NCBI GenBank assembly: GCA_049965815.1
Contig: JBMFVV010000014.1
Span: forward strand, 1-40,908
Length of the DNA stretch: 40,908 nt
Direction: 5' to 3'
Origin: GCA-001856825 sp049965815
GTDB taxonomy: Archaea; Thermoplasmatota; Thermoplasmata; Thermoplasmatales; GCA-001856825
Below are positions 15,402 through 24,413 of this stretch, one piece after another. The position numbers and the translations under genes were made by a program. Position 1 is the stretch's first letter, and each line of letters starts with the position of its first letter. The notes beneath the pieces were generated by a model. It saw nothing but the letters and a program-made list of their open reading frames with translations. It did no database searches and had not been told where the DNA came from.

Positions 15402-16152
15402 CATTGCCTACGACGATTCATTCTTTGGTTTTCAAAACCAACCAAATGTCAGGACTGTTCAGGGAGAGATATTACGTGCCCTTTCCCCCATTGGAGTAAA
15501 GAAAGTTTACGGTTCCTCCAGAACGGATGCTCATGTTAGATCTGCCTCATCCATAATAGAAATTGAGCATGAAGACGGGCAGAAGGTCTGCAAGATAGTT
15601 GACTCAATTGATGGTATTGCTGTGCTTGGGTACCTAGGTTCAGAGGAATTCATTAATCTCAGGAGAAATCTCACCAAGGAATACCTCTACTACTGCGACA
15701 GGAGATTGGATAGCAAGAATCTCAGGAAGACAGTTAAAGAATTCATGAATGGAAGCTTTGAATCATTTTCGAAGGACGCTACCAAGAGGGTCATACTGTC
15801 TAGGATCTTGTTCTCGATTAGGGGTTCCCACACCATCTTTCTATTTGAAGGAAAATCATTTTCCTGGAACTTTGTCAGAATAGCTGCTGAGTCCATATCC
15901 AGGAGGGCTGAAGGTAGGATATCCGATAGGGATTGGAACGATATGATACTTGGGAAAAAGAAGGCAAATTTCAAGGGAGACCCCCATAACCTGATCCTTT
16001 TTAGGACAAAAGCGCCATTCAAATTCGTGAGTTACCAATCAAAGAACATTGGATTTTTGAAGTCGAGAATTTTCCAAGATTTCTTCTGGCTCTATAGTGT
16101 ATGTGAAAACCCAAGTGACATTACCAATATTCCTGACTTCCTTGAGAAGTAA
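15382..16152 (+). CDS. truA: tRNA pseudouridine synthase A
   Basis: Isomerises uridines of the tRNA anticodon arm (positions 38-40 in characterised members) to pseudouridine. 256 aa. YDDSFFGFQNQPNVRTVQGEI is the TruA start, SSRTDAHVRS carries the catalytic Asp49, and SFSWNFVRIAAESI is the later conserved core helix. Start: ATG at 15382, reading MKYWLLNIAYDDS, chosen over an upstream in-frame ATG at 15325 because homologues begin here. It overlaps the endonuclease V stop by 20 bp. It is the last gene of the thiI-rnz-endoV-truA operon. Confidence 0.88.
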   Translation: MKYWLLNIAYDDSFFGFQNQPNVRTVQGEILRALSPIGVKKVYGSSRTDAHVRSASSIIEIEHEDGQKVCKIVDSIDGIAVLGYLGSEEFINLRRNLTKEYLYYCDRRLDSKNLRKTVKEFMNGSFESFSKDATKRVILSRILFSIRGSHTIFLFEGKSFSWNFVRIAAESISRRAEGRISDRDWNDMILGKKKANFKGDPHNLILFRTKAPFKFVSYQSKNIGFLKSRIFQDFFWLYSVCENPSDITNIPDFLEK

Positions 16153-16172
16153 CTTGCTGGTTTATTGGATGT

Positions 16173-16787
16173 TCACTTTGAGAGAAGAGCAAGATCGTCC
16201 GCGAGGTTCCTCAACTTCAACCCCTTCTCTTTTGCAAAATCTGAAGCTGCATTTGACCAGTCGTAGTTGTCTATGAGTATTAGGGGATCATTTTTTATCT
16301 TTGGCCATACAGTCTTCAACTCGAACATTACATTCTTGTAGGCATGGTCCGAATCGTGAAAGAAGACATCCAGCTTTTTCATCGAATCTAGCACCATTGC
16401 AAGTTTTTCTGATGAAGTCCCCTTTATATATTCAAGTCGTGACCTGAATCTTGAAGGTATAATAAAACCAACCTCCTTGTCTCCTTTGCCATATGGGAGA
16501 CCGGGATCTATGCTGACCAGCCTTCCTTTATTGTTCATTGCAGATAGGATGCTGGTGGTCGAAACTCCTGGTCCCATCCCAGTCTCAATTACTGTATCTG
16601 GTTCTCTGTATCTTATGATGGAATATATCGACCTCACTTCGTCTTTAGATATTTGCCAGTAACGCCCATTCTTGAGAACACTTCTCTCATAATTTACAAC
16701 TTCATTGCTTTCCTTTATCAGTTTTCTTGCCTGCAGTTTTGGAACACCCCTCGTCTCAAAGTATTCCCAAAAATCATCGTTCAACAT
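16173..16787 (-). CDS. Class I SAM-dependent methyltransferase-like protein
   Basis: 204 aa. The SAM-binding motif I is TVIETGMGPGVSTTSIL, followed by the acidic LVSIDPGLPYG, then VFFHDSDHAYKNVMFEL and LILIDNYDW, typical of the Methyltransf_24 family often found near glycosyltransferases. The N-terminal about 60 residues are helical and not recognised. The minus-strand promoter AAAAGTTAAATAGC (about 16807-16820) lies some 26 nt upstream of the ATG at 16787. It is divergent from the GT4 glycosyltransferase, which suggests shared work on a glycan or lipid, but the substrate is unknown. It is convergent with truA with a 20-bp gap. Confidence 0.8.
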   Translation of the reverse strand: MLNDDFWEYFETRGVPKLQARKLIKESNEVVNYERSVLKNGRYWQISKDEVRSIYSIIRYREPDTVIETGMGPGVSTTSILSAMNNKGRLVSIDPGLPYGKGDKEVGFIIPSRFRSRLEYIKGTSSEKLAMVLDSMKKLDVFFHDSDHAYKNVMFELKTVWPKIKNDPLILIDNYDWSNAASDFAKEKGLKLRNLADDLALLSK

Positions 16788-16967
16788 TGCTTTTCCTTAA
16801 AAAGCTGCTATTTAACTTTTTTTATCAATGAATTAGCAATAAATCCTAACCCTAAAATAACTGCCTTCCCTTTCACTTTTTTTATCTCATTTAAAAGATA
16901 ACCGGGCAATGCGCTTTCTCGCAGCTCCTGTTTCCCTTCAGAGGAGATTCATCATTGCCAGGGATAA

Positions 16968-16978
16968 CCTTTTAATGA
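16968..16978 (+). promoter_or_regulatory. TATA-like box for the GT4 glycosyltransferase
   Basis: CCTTTTAATGA is centred about 25 nt before the ATG at 16998, fitting a leaderless mRNA. Confidence 0.4.
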
Positions 16979-16997
16979 ATTTCCTGATGTATTGCAG

Positions 16998-18356
16998 ATG
17001 AAAATTTGTGTCAACAGCCAAACTCCAGTAGTAAGATTTAAACTGAGTTATGAAGACCTCTTGGATAAGTATGGCGACTTATCAGACCCGCTTGACATTC
17101 AAAATCTGGAAGAGGGAATAGACTATGAATATACCCCTGGAGGGGTGACGAATATGCTCTATCCGGCAGTCAACAGTATGTTGGGTGATGGATTTCTGGA
17201 GAAGGTAATCTGGGTATCCCTGGGAATAAACTATCCGCCCAGACTGTCAATAGGAAACCTGATGGTCTCACATGTAGAGGTTGATGAGAAGGTTCTTAAA
17301 AATTACACTATGTTCAAGGAAGGCCTCTGGGCAGAGATACACGGTGTCGGTAAAGTCAGATATACCCAGGAAGAATTCAATGCATATGCAACGTACAACT
17401 GGGAAAATGCAAAGAGGATGTTCCAGTATATCAGGGATATAGACTTATTTTATGTCCAGGATTTCCAGCTTCTCATGACGGGAACGTTCATTGGCCCTTC
17501 TGCGCCTGCAGTGCTCAGATGGCATATACCTTTCGTACCCGAGAAGATGGGAACATTTGCTAGAAGAATTGTAGTGAAGGGAATGGAAAGCTTCGATGCA
17601 GTAGTTGTCAGTACTAGAAGGGACTTGGAAGGCCTGATTAAGTCCGATTATAGGGGAAGAGCATACCAGCTGTACCCGTATATTGACCCCAGAGACTGGG
17701 AAAATCCGGCAAATTCGACTGAAGTTGAAAAGCTAAGGGAAAAAATAGGACTGAAACCGGACGAGAAACTGGTGATCATAGTTGCAAGGATGGACAGGAT
17801 CAAGTCTCAGGACGTAGGAATAAAGGCCTTTGCCCTGGCGGCAAAGAGGGAAAAACTCAAACTGGCATTGATAGGGAACGGGAGTTTTTCTTCATCATCA
17901 AGAGGTGGCCTCGGATTTGGGAAGGGTGCGATGTGGAGATCTGAGCTTGAAAGGCTTGTAAAGGACCTAGGTCTCGAAGGAAAAGTGGCGTTTCTAGGAC
18001 ATGCATCAAAAGAAGAGTTGAAGGCAGCATATCATCTGTCATCCGTAGTTTTGCTCACTTCCAATCTTGAAGGATTTGGAATAACAGTTCTGGAAGGTTG
18101 GACCAACAAGAAACCCGTAGTGGTGAGCAGCGGATGCGGAGTCAGCGAGCTTGTTGTCAACGATTCCAACGGTTACGTATTTCAGGCTGGGGACTTTGAG
18201 ACTGCAGCCGAGATGATATTGAAATCAGTTGGTAGCGCTGCAGATAGACTGGGTGAATTTGGATACGAGAGCTCAAAACAGTGCAGCCTAAATGTCGCTG
18301 TCGAGCGTGAAAAAGAGATATTCGAAGAGGTGGGAAAGGAGTTCAAACTTGATTGA
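16998..18356 (+). CDS. GT4-family glycosyltransferase, possibly TreT-like
   Basis: 452 aa, retaining GT-B fold. N-terminal half: LRWHIPFVPEKMGTFARR and FDAVVVSTRRDLEGL. The C-terminal Rossmann half binds the nucleotide sugar: IIVARMDRIKSQDVGIKAFALA, VAFLGHASKEELKAAYHLSS, then EGFGITVLEGWTNKKPVVVS with the E-x7-E motif. The long internal Ser/Gly-rich loop before MWRSELERLVKDLG and the WHIP motif recall trehalose glycosyltransferring synthase (TreT) and sucrose-phosphate-synthase-like enzymes. No signal peptide. The ATG at 16998 is preferred over an in-frame TTG at 16992. The GT4 assignment is firm; trehalose synthesis is a guess. Confidence 0.85.
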   Translation: MKICVNSQTPVVRFKLSYEDLLDKYGDLSDPLDIQNLEEGIDYEYTPGGVTNMLYPAVNSMLGDGFLEKVIWVSLGINYPPRLSIGNLMVSHVEVDEKVLKNYTMFKEGLWAEIHGVGKVRYTQEEFNAYATYNWENAKRMFQYIRDIDLFYVQDFQLLMTGTFIGPSAPAVLRWHIPFVPEKMGTFARRIVVKGMESFDAVVVSTRRDLEGLIKSDYRGRAYQLYPYIDPRDWENPANSTEVEKLREKIGLKPDEKLVIIVARMDRIKSQDVGIKAFALAAKREKLKLALIGNGSFSSSSRGGLGFGKGAMWRSELERLVKDLGLEGKVAFLGHASKEELKAAYHLSSVVLLTSNLEGFGITVLEGWTNKKPVVVSSGCGVSELVVNDSNGYVFQAGDFETAAEMILKSVGSAADRLGEFGYESSKQCSLNVAVEREKEIFEEVGKEFKLD

Positions 18357-18388
18357 GCAGAGCAGCCCGATATTCTTTGCTGAAATGA

Positions 18389-19552
18389 TCACTCCAGAGC
18401 TGCCTTGAGGTCTTCAATAAGATCATCCTTATCCTCTATGCCAACTGACATTCTGACCAAACCATCAGATATTCCTAATTCCTTTCGTTCTATCGGGCTG
18501 AGATTCGAATGTGAAGTCTCTGCTGGCAAAGTGAAAAGCGATTCAACACCACCGAGGCTTGGGGCATATGAGAATATCTTCAGCTTCTTTGACATATTCT
18601 TTGCTGCAACCAGTCCACCAACAAGTTCAAATGAAACCATTCCACCATACCCCTTCAGGTTCTTCTTAGCGATGCTGTAGTAAGGACTCGTATCCAAACC
18701 TGGATAGAGCACTCTTTCCACATTTCTGTGCTCAGACAGGAACTTAGCTACCTCCATTGCATTCTCATTGTGTGCCTTCATTCTCAGTCCCAGGGTCTTC
18801 AGTCCTCTCAAACCAAGGTATGCCTGTATCGGGTCTGGAGACGCGCCTAGAAGTCTCCTCTTTGCCCATACTGCTTCCATACGGCTCCTTTCGAAACCAG
18901 CTAGCCCTAGCAGGATGTCGCTATGTCCTCCTATGTATTTCGTTCCGCTGTGCAGGGTGAAAGCTGCACCGAGTTTTGATGGATTCTGGTTGAAGGGAGA
19001 CGCAAAGGTTGCATCTACTATCAGAGGAATTCCAGCCTCTTCTGCCGTCTTTCCAAGCAGTCCAACGTCACAAACACCCAGCGTAGGGTTCACAATGGAT
19101 TCAGTGTAAATACCAGAAAATTCTTTCAGATCAATTGTCCCTCTGTTGAGATCATCCAATTTTGCCAGATGAACTTCTATTCCCATGGAGGATAAAAATC
19201 TGGTAAAGAATATGAAAGTCTCACCGTATAACTCCTTCACAGAGATCAGTCGATCCCCCTTTCTGACGAGTGAGAGGATTGTCGAAGTGATTGCACCCAT
19301 TCCAGTGGAGAAAGAGAGGGCTTCTTCAACCTCATCCAGAGATGCATATTTTTTCTCAAGTGCCTCAAGTGTTGGGTTTCCCCATCTCGTGTACATGAAT
19401 GGCTTATTTCTTGTATGGTCTGAATACGCATTTGGAGTGGAGTTAGGATTATAAAATGTTGACGTCTCAAAAATTGGGGTAGTAACGTTCCCGACTCTTT
19501 CATCCCTTAACTCACCAGACTGAACTGCCATTGTATTGAAACCTTCCCTCAT
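18389..19552 (-). CDS. Cystathionine gamma-synthase/lyase-family PLP enzyme
   Basis: 387 aa, Cys/Met-metabolism PLP family (fold type I), acting in trans-sulfuration or methionine breakdown. It starts FNTMAVQSGELRDERVGNVTTPIFETSTF. PLP-site parts are ALSFSTGMGAITSTI, IVDATFASPFNQNPSKLGA and FTLHSGTKYIGGHSDILLG, with the Schiff-base Lys in SGTKY. LPAETSHSNL and DGLVRMSVGIED close the family pattern. The minus-strand box AATTAAATATAAG (19571-19583) is about 25 nt before the ATG at 19552. Whether it is a synthase, gamma-lyase or methionine gamma-lyase cannot be settled by eye. Confidence 0.92.
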   Translation of the reverse strand: MREGFNTMAVQSGELRDERVGNVTTPIFETSTFYNPNSTPNAYSDHTRNKPFMYTRWGNPTLEALEKKYASLDEVEEALSFSTGMGAITSTILSLVRKGDRLISVKELYGETFIFFTRFLSSMGIEVHLAKLDDLNRGTIDLKEFSGIYTESIVNPTLGVCDVGLLGKTAEEAGIPLIVDATFASPFNQNPSKLGAAFTLHSGTKYIGGHSDILLGLAGFERSRMEAVWAKRRLLGASPDPIQAYLGLRGLKTLGLRMKAHNENAMEVAKFLSEHRNVERVLYPGLDTSPYYSIAKKNLKGYGGMVSFELVGGLVAAKNMSKKLKIFSYAPSLGGVESLFTLPAETSHSNLSPIERKELGISDGLVRMSVGIEDKDDLIEDLKAALE

Positions 19553-19570
19553 GTTTCATGGTACCGGAGA

Positions 19571-19583
19571 CTTATATTTAATT
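19571..19583 (-). promoter_or_regulatory. TATA-like box for the Cys/Met PLP enzyme
   Basis: On the minus strand the sequence is AATTAAATATAAG, centred about 25 nt before the ATG at 19552. Confidence 0.5.
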
Positions 19584-19724
19584 GTGAATATTGGCATAGA
19601 GCAGATACATGGAAATCTGAGCTATGTTGATAATGCAAACTACCGGTGATTGCGAGCCTTAGTTCCGGAAGTGAATGTTGTAAAACGGTTCACTCAACTG
19701 ATACCATCTAACCTTCCGTTCCTT

Positions 19725-20204
19725 TTACAGAAATGCAGCTGTGACCATCACGGTAAAAACTATTACCAATCCTGCGAGATCAATTGCCATTAGTCTCCTC
19801 AGAGTAGCCATCAGCTTCTCCATCCGGTCAAATGACGAGCTCTTGTACGCATTTTCTATCTTTCTGCTCAACGGGAGCAGGACTATTAACCCGAATGCGT
19901 AAACAATCACCGCAGTTATGATTCCTATAAATATCAGCATCCCCCACGTACCGTCTAGTCTTGGTATTGCTCCACTCGTTATACTGAATAGTAGGAGCGG
20001 ACCCATTGCAATCGTCAGGGTGCTGAATATACCCATGAATATACCCAGCTTGGGAATAAATTTGCCAACGAACTCAAACGATGTTCCCTTGGACATCGTC
20101 TTAAGAGATGGTTCAAGTACCATCTCAATCATTAAAGCCCCCCCTATCCAGCCTAATGCAAAGAAAATGTGAAACCAAGCAAATACTGCAGCTAAAGGGA
20201 ACAC
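19725..20204 (-). CDS. Four-helix integral membrane protein, CopD/DUF2269-like
   Basis: 159 aa with four predicted transmembrane helices (about 5-28, 50-75, 85-110, 135-158). The first helix carries a His in WFHIFFALGWIGGALMIE, the pattern seen in CopD-like and DUF2269 proteins, where such residues may bind haem or metal. A GTG at 20204 starts the frame. Nothing nearby defines a role. It is separated by 172 bp from the PLP enzyme upstream of it on the genome map and is convergent with none. Confidence 0.6.
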   Translation of the reverse strand: MFPLAAVFAWFHIFFALGWIGGALMIEMVLEPSLKTMSKGTSFEFVGKFIPKLGIFMGIFSTLTIAMGPLLLFSITSGAIPRLDGTWGMLIFIGIITAVIVYAFGLIVLLPLSRKIENAYKSSSFDRMEKLMATLRRLMAIDLAGLVIVFTVMVTAAFL

Positions 20205-20447
20205 TTCAAAATCACCACTGTCCGCATTCCTCAGCTAAATCGTCCAGCTTTGTTGACGAAGTTATTATTTCACGTGCCTTAGAAGTAGCTCTTAAACTAG
20301 TGGCAGAAAGTTCATTGGAAGTACCCAGAATCCTTTCAACTAGCACTGTTATTTAAGTTGCATATGGTTAAATAGATTGGTTTTACGCTAACCTCGTAAA
20401 GCTACATTAGAAATACAGTCAACTATTGAAAAATAAAGTGTCAAAGC
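20205..20447. other. Intergenic region, no gene seen
   Basis: About 240 bp between divergent genes, A/T-rich toward its right end. No recognisable RNA gene or domain. It presumably holds promoters for the flanking genes. Confidence 0.4.
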
Positions 20448-20765
20448 ATGAAAAATGACTGCAAAAATTCACAATTTGAATTTAGTCGTCCGAGATTATC
20501 GAATTATGAACAGAGGCGTGGAAAAAGATCTATCACGGGGAGGATAGTGAAGCAAGAAGGAACGACAGAAATTGGAAAAATAAGGAAACGCAATGGAGGC
20601 TTAGATACTGATAGATGGTCACCATATTATTTCATTGCTCTAAATTCACTTTTAGATCATTATGATTCCAATGGAGGGAATTTACGCTCCCAAGCTATGA
20701 CATCTGGGATTTTCATGATCGGAATTGTTGCTCAAAATTTCTATTTTAGGTCTTCACCTGGGTAA
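20448..20765 (+). CDS. Doubtful small open frame upstream of the STAND regulator
   Basis: 105 codons, basic and polar in the first half, with one weakly hydrophobic stretch near the end. No family recognised. It ends 5 nt before the ATG of the large regulator, which could mean co-transcription. A TATA-like TTTCTATTTTA at about 20738-20748 lies inside it at the right distance for a leaderless start at 20771, so this stretch may instead be the regulator's promoter and 5' region. Confidence 0.25.
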   Translation: MKNDCKNSQFEFSRPRLSNYEQRRGKRSITGRIVKQEGTTEIGKIRKRNGGLDTDRWSPYYFIALNSLLDHYDSNGGNLRSQAMTSGIFMIGIVAQNFYFRSSPG

Positions 20766-20770
20766 ACGGA

Positions 20771-23224
20771 ATGTTCCGCACCCTCGAAAGAATTTTTATA
20801 GATGGTGAATGTTATAAATGCGTGGAACGTGAACCCATCCTTCAGCTATTGAAGGCCCTCTCTGACAAGAGATGCCTGGACATACTGAACATTATATCAG
20901 CTGAACCGTCTTACACGGGGGAGCTAGCTTTGCATCTGAAGATAAAGGAGTCTAGAATTTCTGAGAAGATAAAGATACTGAAGAGTGCTGGGCTGATAAC
21001 AGAGGAGTGGAAGAGGGAAGGAAACAAGCTTGTAAAATATCTAAAACCATCAATGAGAAAAATCAATATTTCGCTTGACGGGGGGTTGAGCGTTGAAACG
21101 ATCTCTGACAAGCCAAAGGAAATAGTCGATTATGAGCACGCGGAATACAATCCTCCGTCTGTAAGAAACTTTGTGGGAAGGAAGGACGAGTACAAATTCC
21201 TCAAAGACAACGATCATATTCTGATAACTGGCATACCCGGAATAGGAAAGTCTGCAATGGCTGCACACTTTGTGAATACTCAGAAGATGAATACGTTCTG
21301 GCACGATATCAGGGAGACGGATAACCTCAAGCATCTACTCATAAAGATGGCGATTTTCCTGCAGAGACTTGGTGATGATTCATTAATCAACTCCCTCCAG
21401 GCTGATAGGGACAGGAGGATGCATGTGAATCTGGCTATTGCAGGAATGAGAAAAACTGGTTCTATACTTGTGCTGGACGATGTCCACAAATGCAAGGATG
21501 CTGAAATATTTGGACTCATAAATGACTTTCTCCAAAGCGTCCCTGAGGTAAAGGTTATCCTTGCCGCCAGGTCTAGAATACCTATAGTGGCTACGTCACT
21601 CAAAACGCTTGTACTGGGAGAGCTTCCACCTGCTGAAGCGAGGAAACTAGTTGGAGACGAGTCCAAAACTGTGGTAAAAAGGGTTGGGGGCCATCCCCTG
21701 CTTCTCAAGATCATGAGCAATCTGCCAGTCAGCCTGGGAGAGGGAACTAGAACTGTTTCTCCAGATGAATATGTGATGAACGTGATATTGCCATCACTCC
21801 CGAAGGGGATAGCGACAGTAATACAGAAATTGTCGTTCTTTAGGGGAGAGGTGAAAAGGGAAGATGCAGAGTTCATATTCGGAAAGTTCAACAGTGATGA
21901 ATTTCATAATGCGGAAAACATAGGTCTCCTGAGAAGCAAAAATGGAACTGTCAGCATGAACGATCTCGTCAGGGAAGCTGCATATTTAAGTGCTGACAAC
22001 AAGGAAGACGTACACTCGAAACTGGCAACGTTCTACATCTCCAAAAACAGTTCGGAATCCAAGATAGAAGGTTTTCACCACCTATGGAAATCAAAAAGGA
22101 ACGAAGACATCCTAAAATTTCTTGATCAATTCGCCATGCAGCTCATTGACTCTGGTCACATGAATAACTTTCAGAAGGAACTGATAGAAGCATCAGATTC
22201 AATGGCCGTTTGCGAGGCCAAGGCAGCAACATTGTACTGGACGGGTAGGTCTTACAGGAATTCAAGGATGTACAAGGAGGCGCTGGAATTCTTCTCAAGA
22301 GCCAAGCTGTGCCCTCATTCATCAGATCTTGAGATGCGTATTGCTCCAAGTGAGGCTGTTGTCCTGCAGTATATGGGGAGAATTGAGGCGGCGAGGGACA
22401 TACTTGAGGGCCACCTTAGTGCACTAAAGGAAAGAGGGGGAATAGTGGAGGGGGATATCCTGAATACCCTTGGAAGATCACTGACCTATCTGGGCGAAAT
22501 GAATGAAGCAGAAAAGGTCCTGAAAAGAAGTCTGGAGATATTTTCTAATTTTAACGAATCAAGAGGGTACTGGGTCTGCCTGTTCAACATTGCATTCCTG
22601 GATTACGTGAAGGGAGATTTACAGGAAGCATGGGCTAAAAATGAGAAGGCTGCATCCGGTTTCCTTAACATGAATTACCTTTACGGATATGTAGCAACAC
22701 AGCAGACCAAAGCCTTCATAATGGAGTCCACCGGAAGAACTGAAAGTGCGATAGAGAAGTACGATGAGGTTATTGATATTCTAGAAAATCTGGGATTCAG
22801 CCAGTCAGACTTAGCCTTCACTCTCATGAGAAAGACACTGGCTAGCACACGTATAGGAAGAATGGAAGAAGCTAGGAAAGATCTGGCTAAATCAAAAAAT
22901 ATAATATCCCAGACGGAAGATGAACTTCTGAAGGGAATGCTTTCTTATGTTGAGGGAAGCTTCCTATTGAAAAGAAAGAGGCTCGAGTTGGCTGAAGCGA
23001 TGCTCAAGAAGGCCATGAAATATGAAAGTGGAGATCCGATAATGTTATGGGGAGTGAGACTGGAGCTTGCAAAGCTTCTCTCAGTGAAGGGAAAAAAGAG
23101 AGATGCTGAAAAGCTCATTCTTGACCTTATTAAGGACCTTGAGAAAAGGAGCTTCAACATCTTTCTTCAGGAAGCAAAAGATGCGCATATAGAAATTGCA
23201 GCTAATGGAAAAGCGGAAATGTAA
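20771..23224 (+). CDS. ArsR-type HTH / STAND ATPase / TPR signal-transduction protein
   Basis: 817 aa, cytoplasmic. Near the N-terminus a CYKC pair (C14, C17) precedes an ArsR-like winged helix (about 20-95: PILQLLKALSDKRCLDILNII, then an HTH and wing). A FVGRKDE motif at about 134-140 introduces the NTPase. Walker A is GIPGIGKS at 154-161, Walker B is ILVLDDVH at 232-239, a sensor-like VILAARSR follows, then GGHPLLLKIM, typical of NB-ARC/MalT-type STAND proteins. A second winged-helix-like segment follows, and from about 450 to the end the sequence is tandem TPR-like helices. STAND proteins switch from ADP to ATP forms on ligand binding to the repeats. Here it may control the catabolic genes that follow. 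A defence role cannot be excluded. Confidence 0.85.
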   Translation: MFRTLERIFIDGECYKCVEREPILQLLKALSDKRCLDILNIISAEPSYTGELALHLKIKESRISEKIKILKSAGLITEEWKREGNKLVKYLKPSMRKINISLDGGLSVETISDKPKEIVDYEHAEYNPPSVRNFVGRKDEYKFLKDNDHILITGIPGIGKSAMAAHFVNTQKMNTFWHDIRETDNLKHLLIKMAIFLQRLGDDSLINSLQADRDRRMHVNLAIAGMRKTGSILVLDDVHKCKDAEIFGLINDFLQSVPEVKVILAARSRIPIVATSLKTLVLGELPPAEARKLVGDESKTVVKRVGGHPLLLKIMSNLPVSLGEGTRTVSPDEYVMNVILPSLPKGIATVIQKLSFFRGEVKREDAEFIFGKFNSDEFHNAENIGLLRSKNGTVSMNDLVREAAYLSADNKEDVHSKLATFYISKNSSESKIEGFHHLWKSKRNEDILKFLDQFAMQLIDSGHMNNFQKELIEASDSMAVCEAKAATLYWTGRSYRNSRMYKEALEFFSRAKLCPHSSDLEMRIAPSEAVVLQYMGRIEAARDILEGHLSALKERGGIVEGDILNTLGRSLTYLGEMNEAEKVLKRSLEIFSNFNESRGYWVCLFNIAFLDYVKGDLQEAWAKNEKAASGFLNMNYLYGYVATQQTKAFIMESTGRTESAIEKYDEVIDILENLGFSQSDLAFTLMRKTLASTRIGRMEEARKDLAKSKNIISQTEDELLKGMLSYVEGSFLLKRKRLELAEAMLKKAMKYESGDPIMLWGVRLELAKLLSVKGKKRDAEKLILDLIKDLEKRSFNIFLQEAKDAHIEIAANGKAEM

Positions 23225-23477
23225 ATCTATTAGAAAGGCTTCTCAATTGCCAGTGCTTTTCAACATATAACTCAAGTTTACTCTTTTAATACGTTAATGA
23301 TTCTACTTACCGAAGTTCATTCTCACCTCCAGAATTAAATTAGGAGAATGAATATTTCTCCAGAAACTTGAATGGATTTATCCACTCCTGTCAATCTAAT
23401 AATTATTTGTAAAACGATTGATGGTTTAGCTCAAGTAAAATGACAAAGAATTAGTACTACTTTTTTGATAATTGTTT
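23225..23477. other. Intergenic region with an inverted repeat
   Basis: About 250 bp, A/T-rich, without a gene. GGAGAA (23343-23348) and TTCTCC (23356-23361) form a 6-bp inverted repeat with a 7-nt spacer about 120 bp before the dehydrogenase, a weak candidate operator. The dehydrogenase promoter should lie at the right end. Confidence 0.35.
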
Positions 23478-24413
23478 GTGAAATTTATAACAGTTCTACC
23501 TGAATTTATCCCTTCTTCAACTATAAGGGATACGGTCAACCAAATAATGCCTGAAATGGAGATCGTCAACTCCTTAGACTTTGAGAAAAGTGATGCAGAT
23601 GTTCTGGTGGCAACGACGTTCACGAAACTAGACAGAGAGCAACTGAAGAAATTTCCAAACCTGAAATATCTCCAGATAGCCAGTACTGGATACGACAATG
23701 TAGACCTTGCCTACGCTAAAGAAAAGGGTGTCACAGTCTGCAATGTCCCAATAGCCAATAAACAGAGCGTAGCAGAACACGTGATAGCCTTTATTCTCAT
23801 ATTTCTCAAAGATATGATTTTCCTGAACAATGAACTGAAAGAGAGGAAGAACTGGCCCCTCCTGACTGGTTCCAGAGACCTTGAAGGAAAAACTGTAGGA
23901 ATTCTGGGTATGGGAATGATAGGAATTCAACTCGCAAAGAGATTAATTGCTTTCGGACCATCGCTCCTTTATTACGATGTCAGGAGACTTAAACCTGAGG
24001 AAGAGGAAGAGCTGGGACTGAACTATGTTTCTTTTGATGAGCTGTTGTCCAGCTCTGATATAATTTCTGTACATATGCCTTTAACTCCTAGCACCAGGGG
24101 CTTGTTCAACGAGAAAACATTCTCAAAGATGAAAGACGGTGCAATATTCATAAATACTTCCAGGGGGGAGATAGTAGTTGAGAGTGCACTGATAAATGCT
24201 GTGAAGAAGAAGGCAATAAAAGCAGGAATAGACGTATACGAGAAGGAACCGCCTGACTTCAATTCGGAATTGTTCAAACTTGACAATGTCATATGCTCTC
24301 CACACATAGCAGGCGTGACAGCAGAGAGCCAGCAACGATTATTGACAGAGACGATATCTAATGTGCTCAGATATGCTCAGGGTATTGACCCACTTTACAG
24401 GGTGGAACTTTGA
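23478..24413 (+). CDS. D-isomer-specific 2-hydroxyacid dehydrogenase
   Basis: About 311 aa, NAD(P)-dependent oxidoreductase interconverting 2-hydroxy and 2-oxo acids (the family includes glyoxylate/hydroxypyruvate reductase and phosphoglycerate dehydrogenase). The catalytic domain flanks a Rossmann domain with VGILGMGMIGIQLAKRL. The catalytic triad is present: Arg in INTSRGEIV, Glu in VYEKEPPDF, His in CSPHIAGVT. Start: GTG at 23478, reading VKFITVLPEF, with a TTG at 23472 as alternative. Its TGA overlaps the TTG start of the ThDP enzyme (24410-24413), so the two are translationally coupled, which argues that its product or substrate is the ThDP enzyme's 2-oxo acid. Confidence 0.9.
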   Translation: MKFITVLPEFIPSSTIRDTVNQIMPEMEIVNSLDFEKSDADVLVATTFTKLDREQLKKFPNLKYLQIASTGYDNVDLAYAKEKGVTVCNVPIANKQSVAEHVIAFILIFLKDMIFLNNELKERKNWPLLTGSRDLEGKTVGILGMGMIGIQLAKRLIAFGPSLLYYDVRRLKPEEEEELGLNYVSFDELLSSSDIISVHMPLTPSTRGLFNEKTFSKMKDGAIFINTSRGEIVVESALINAVKKKAIKAGIDVYEKEPPDFNSELFKLDNVICSPHIAGVTAESQQRLLTETISNVLRYAQGIDPLYRVEL

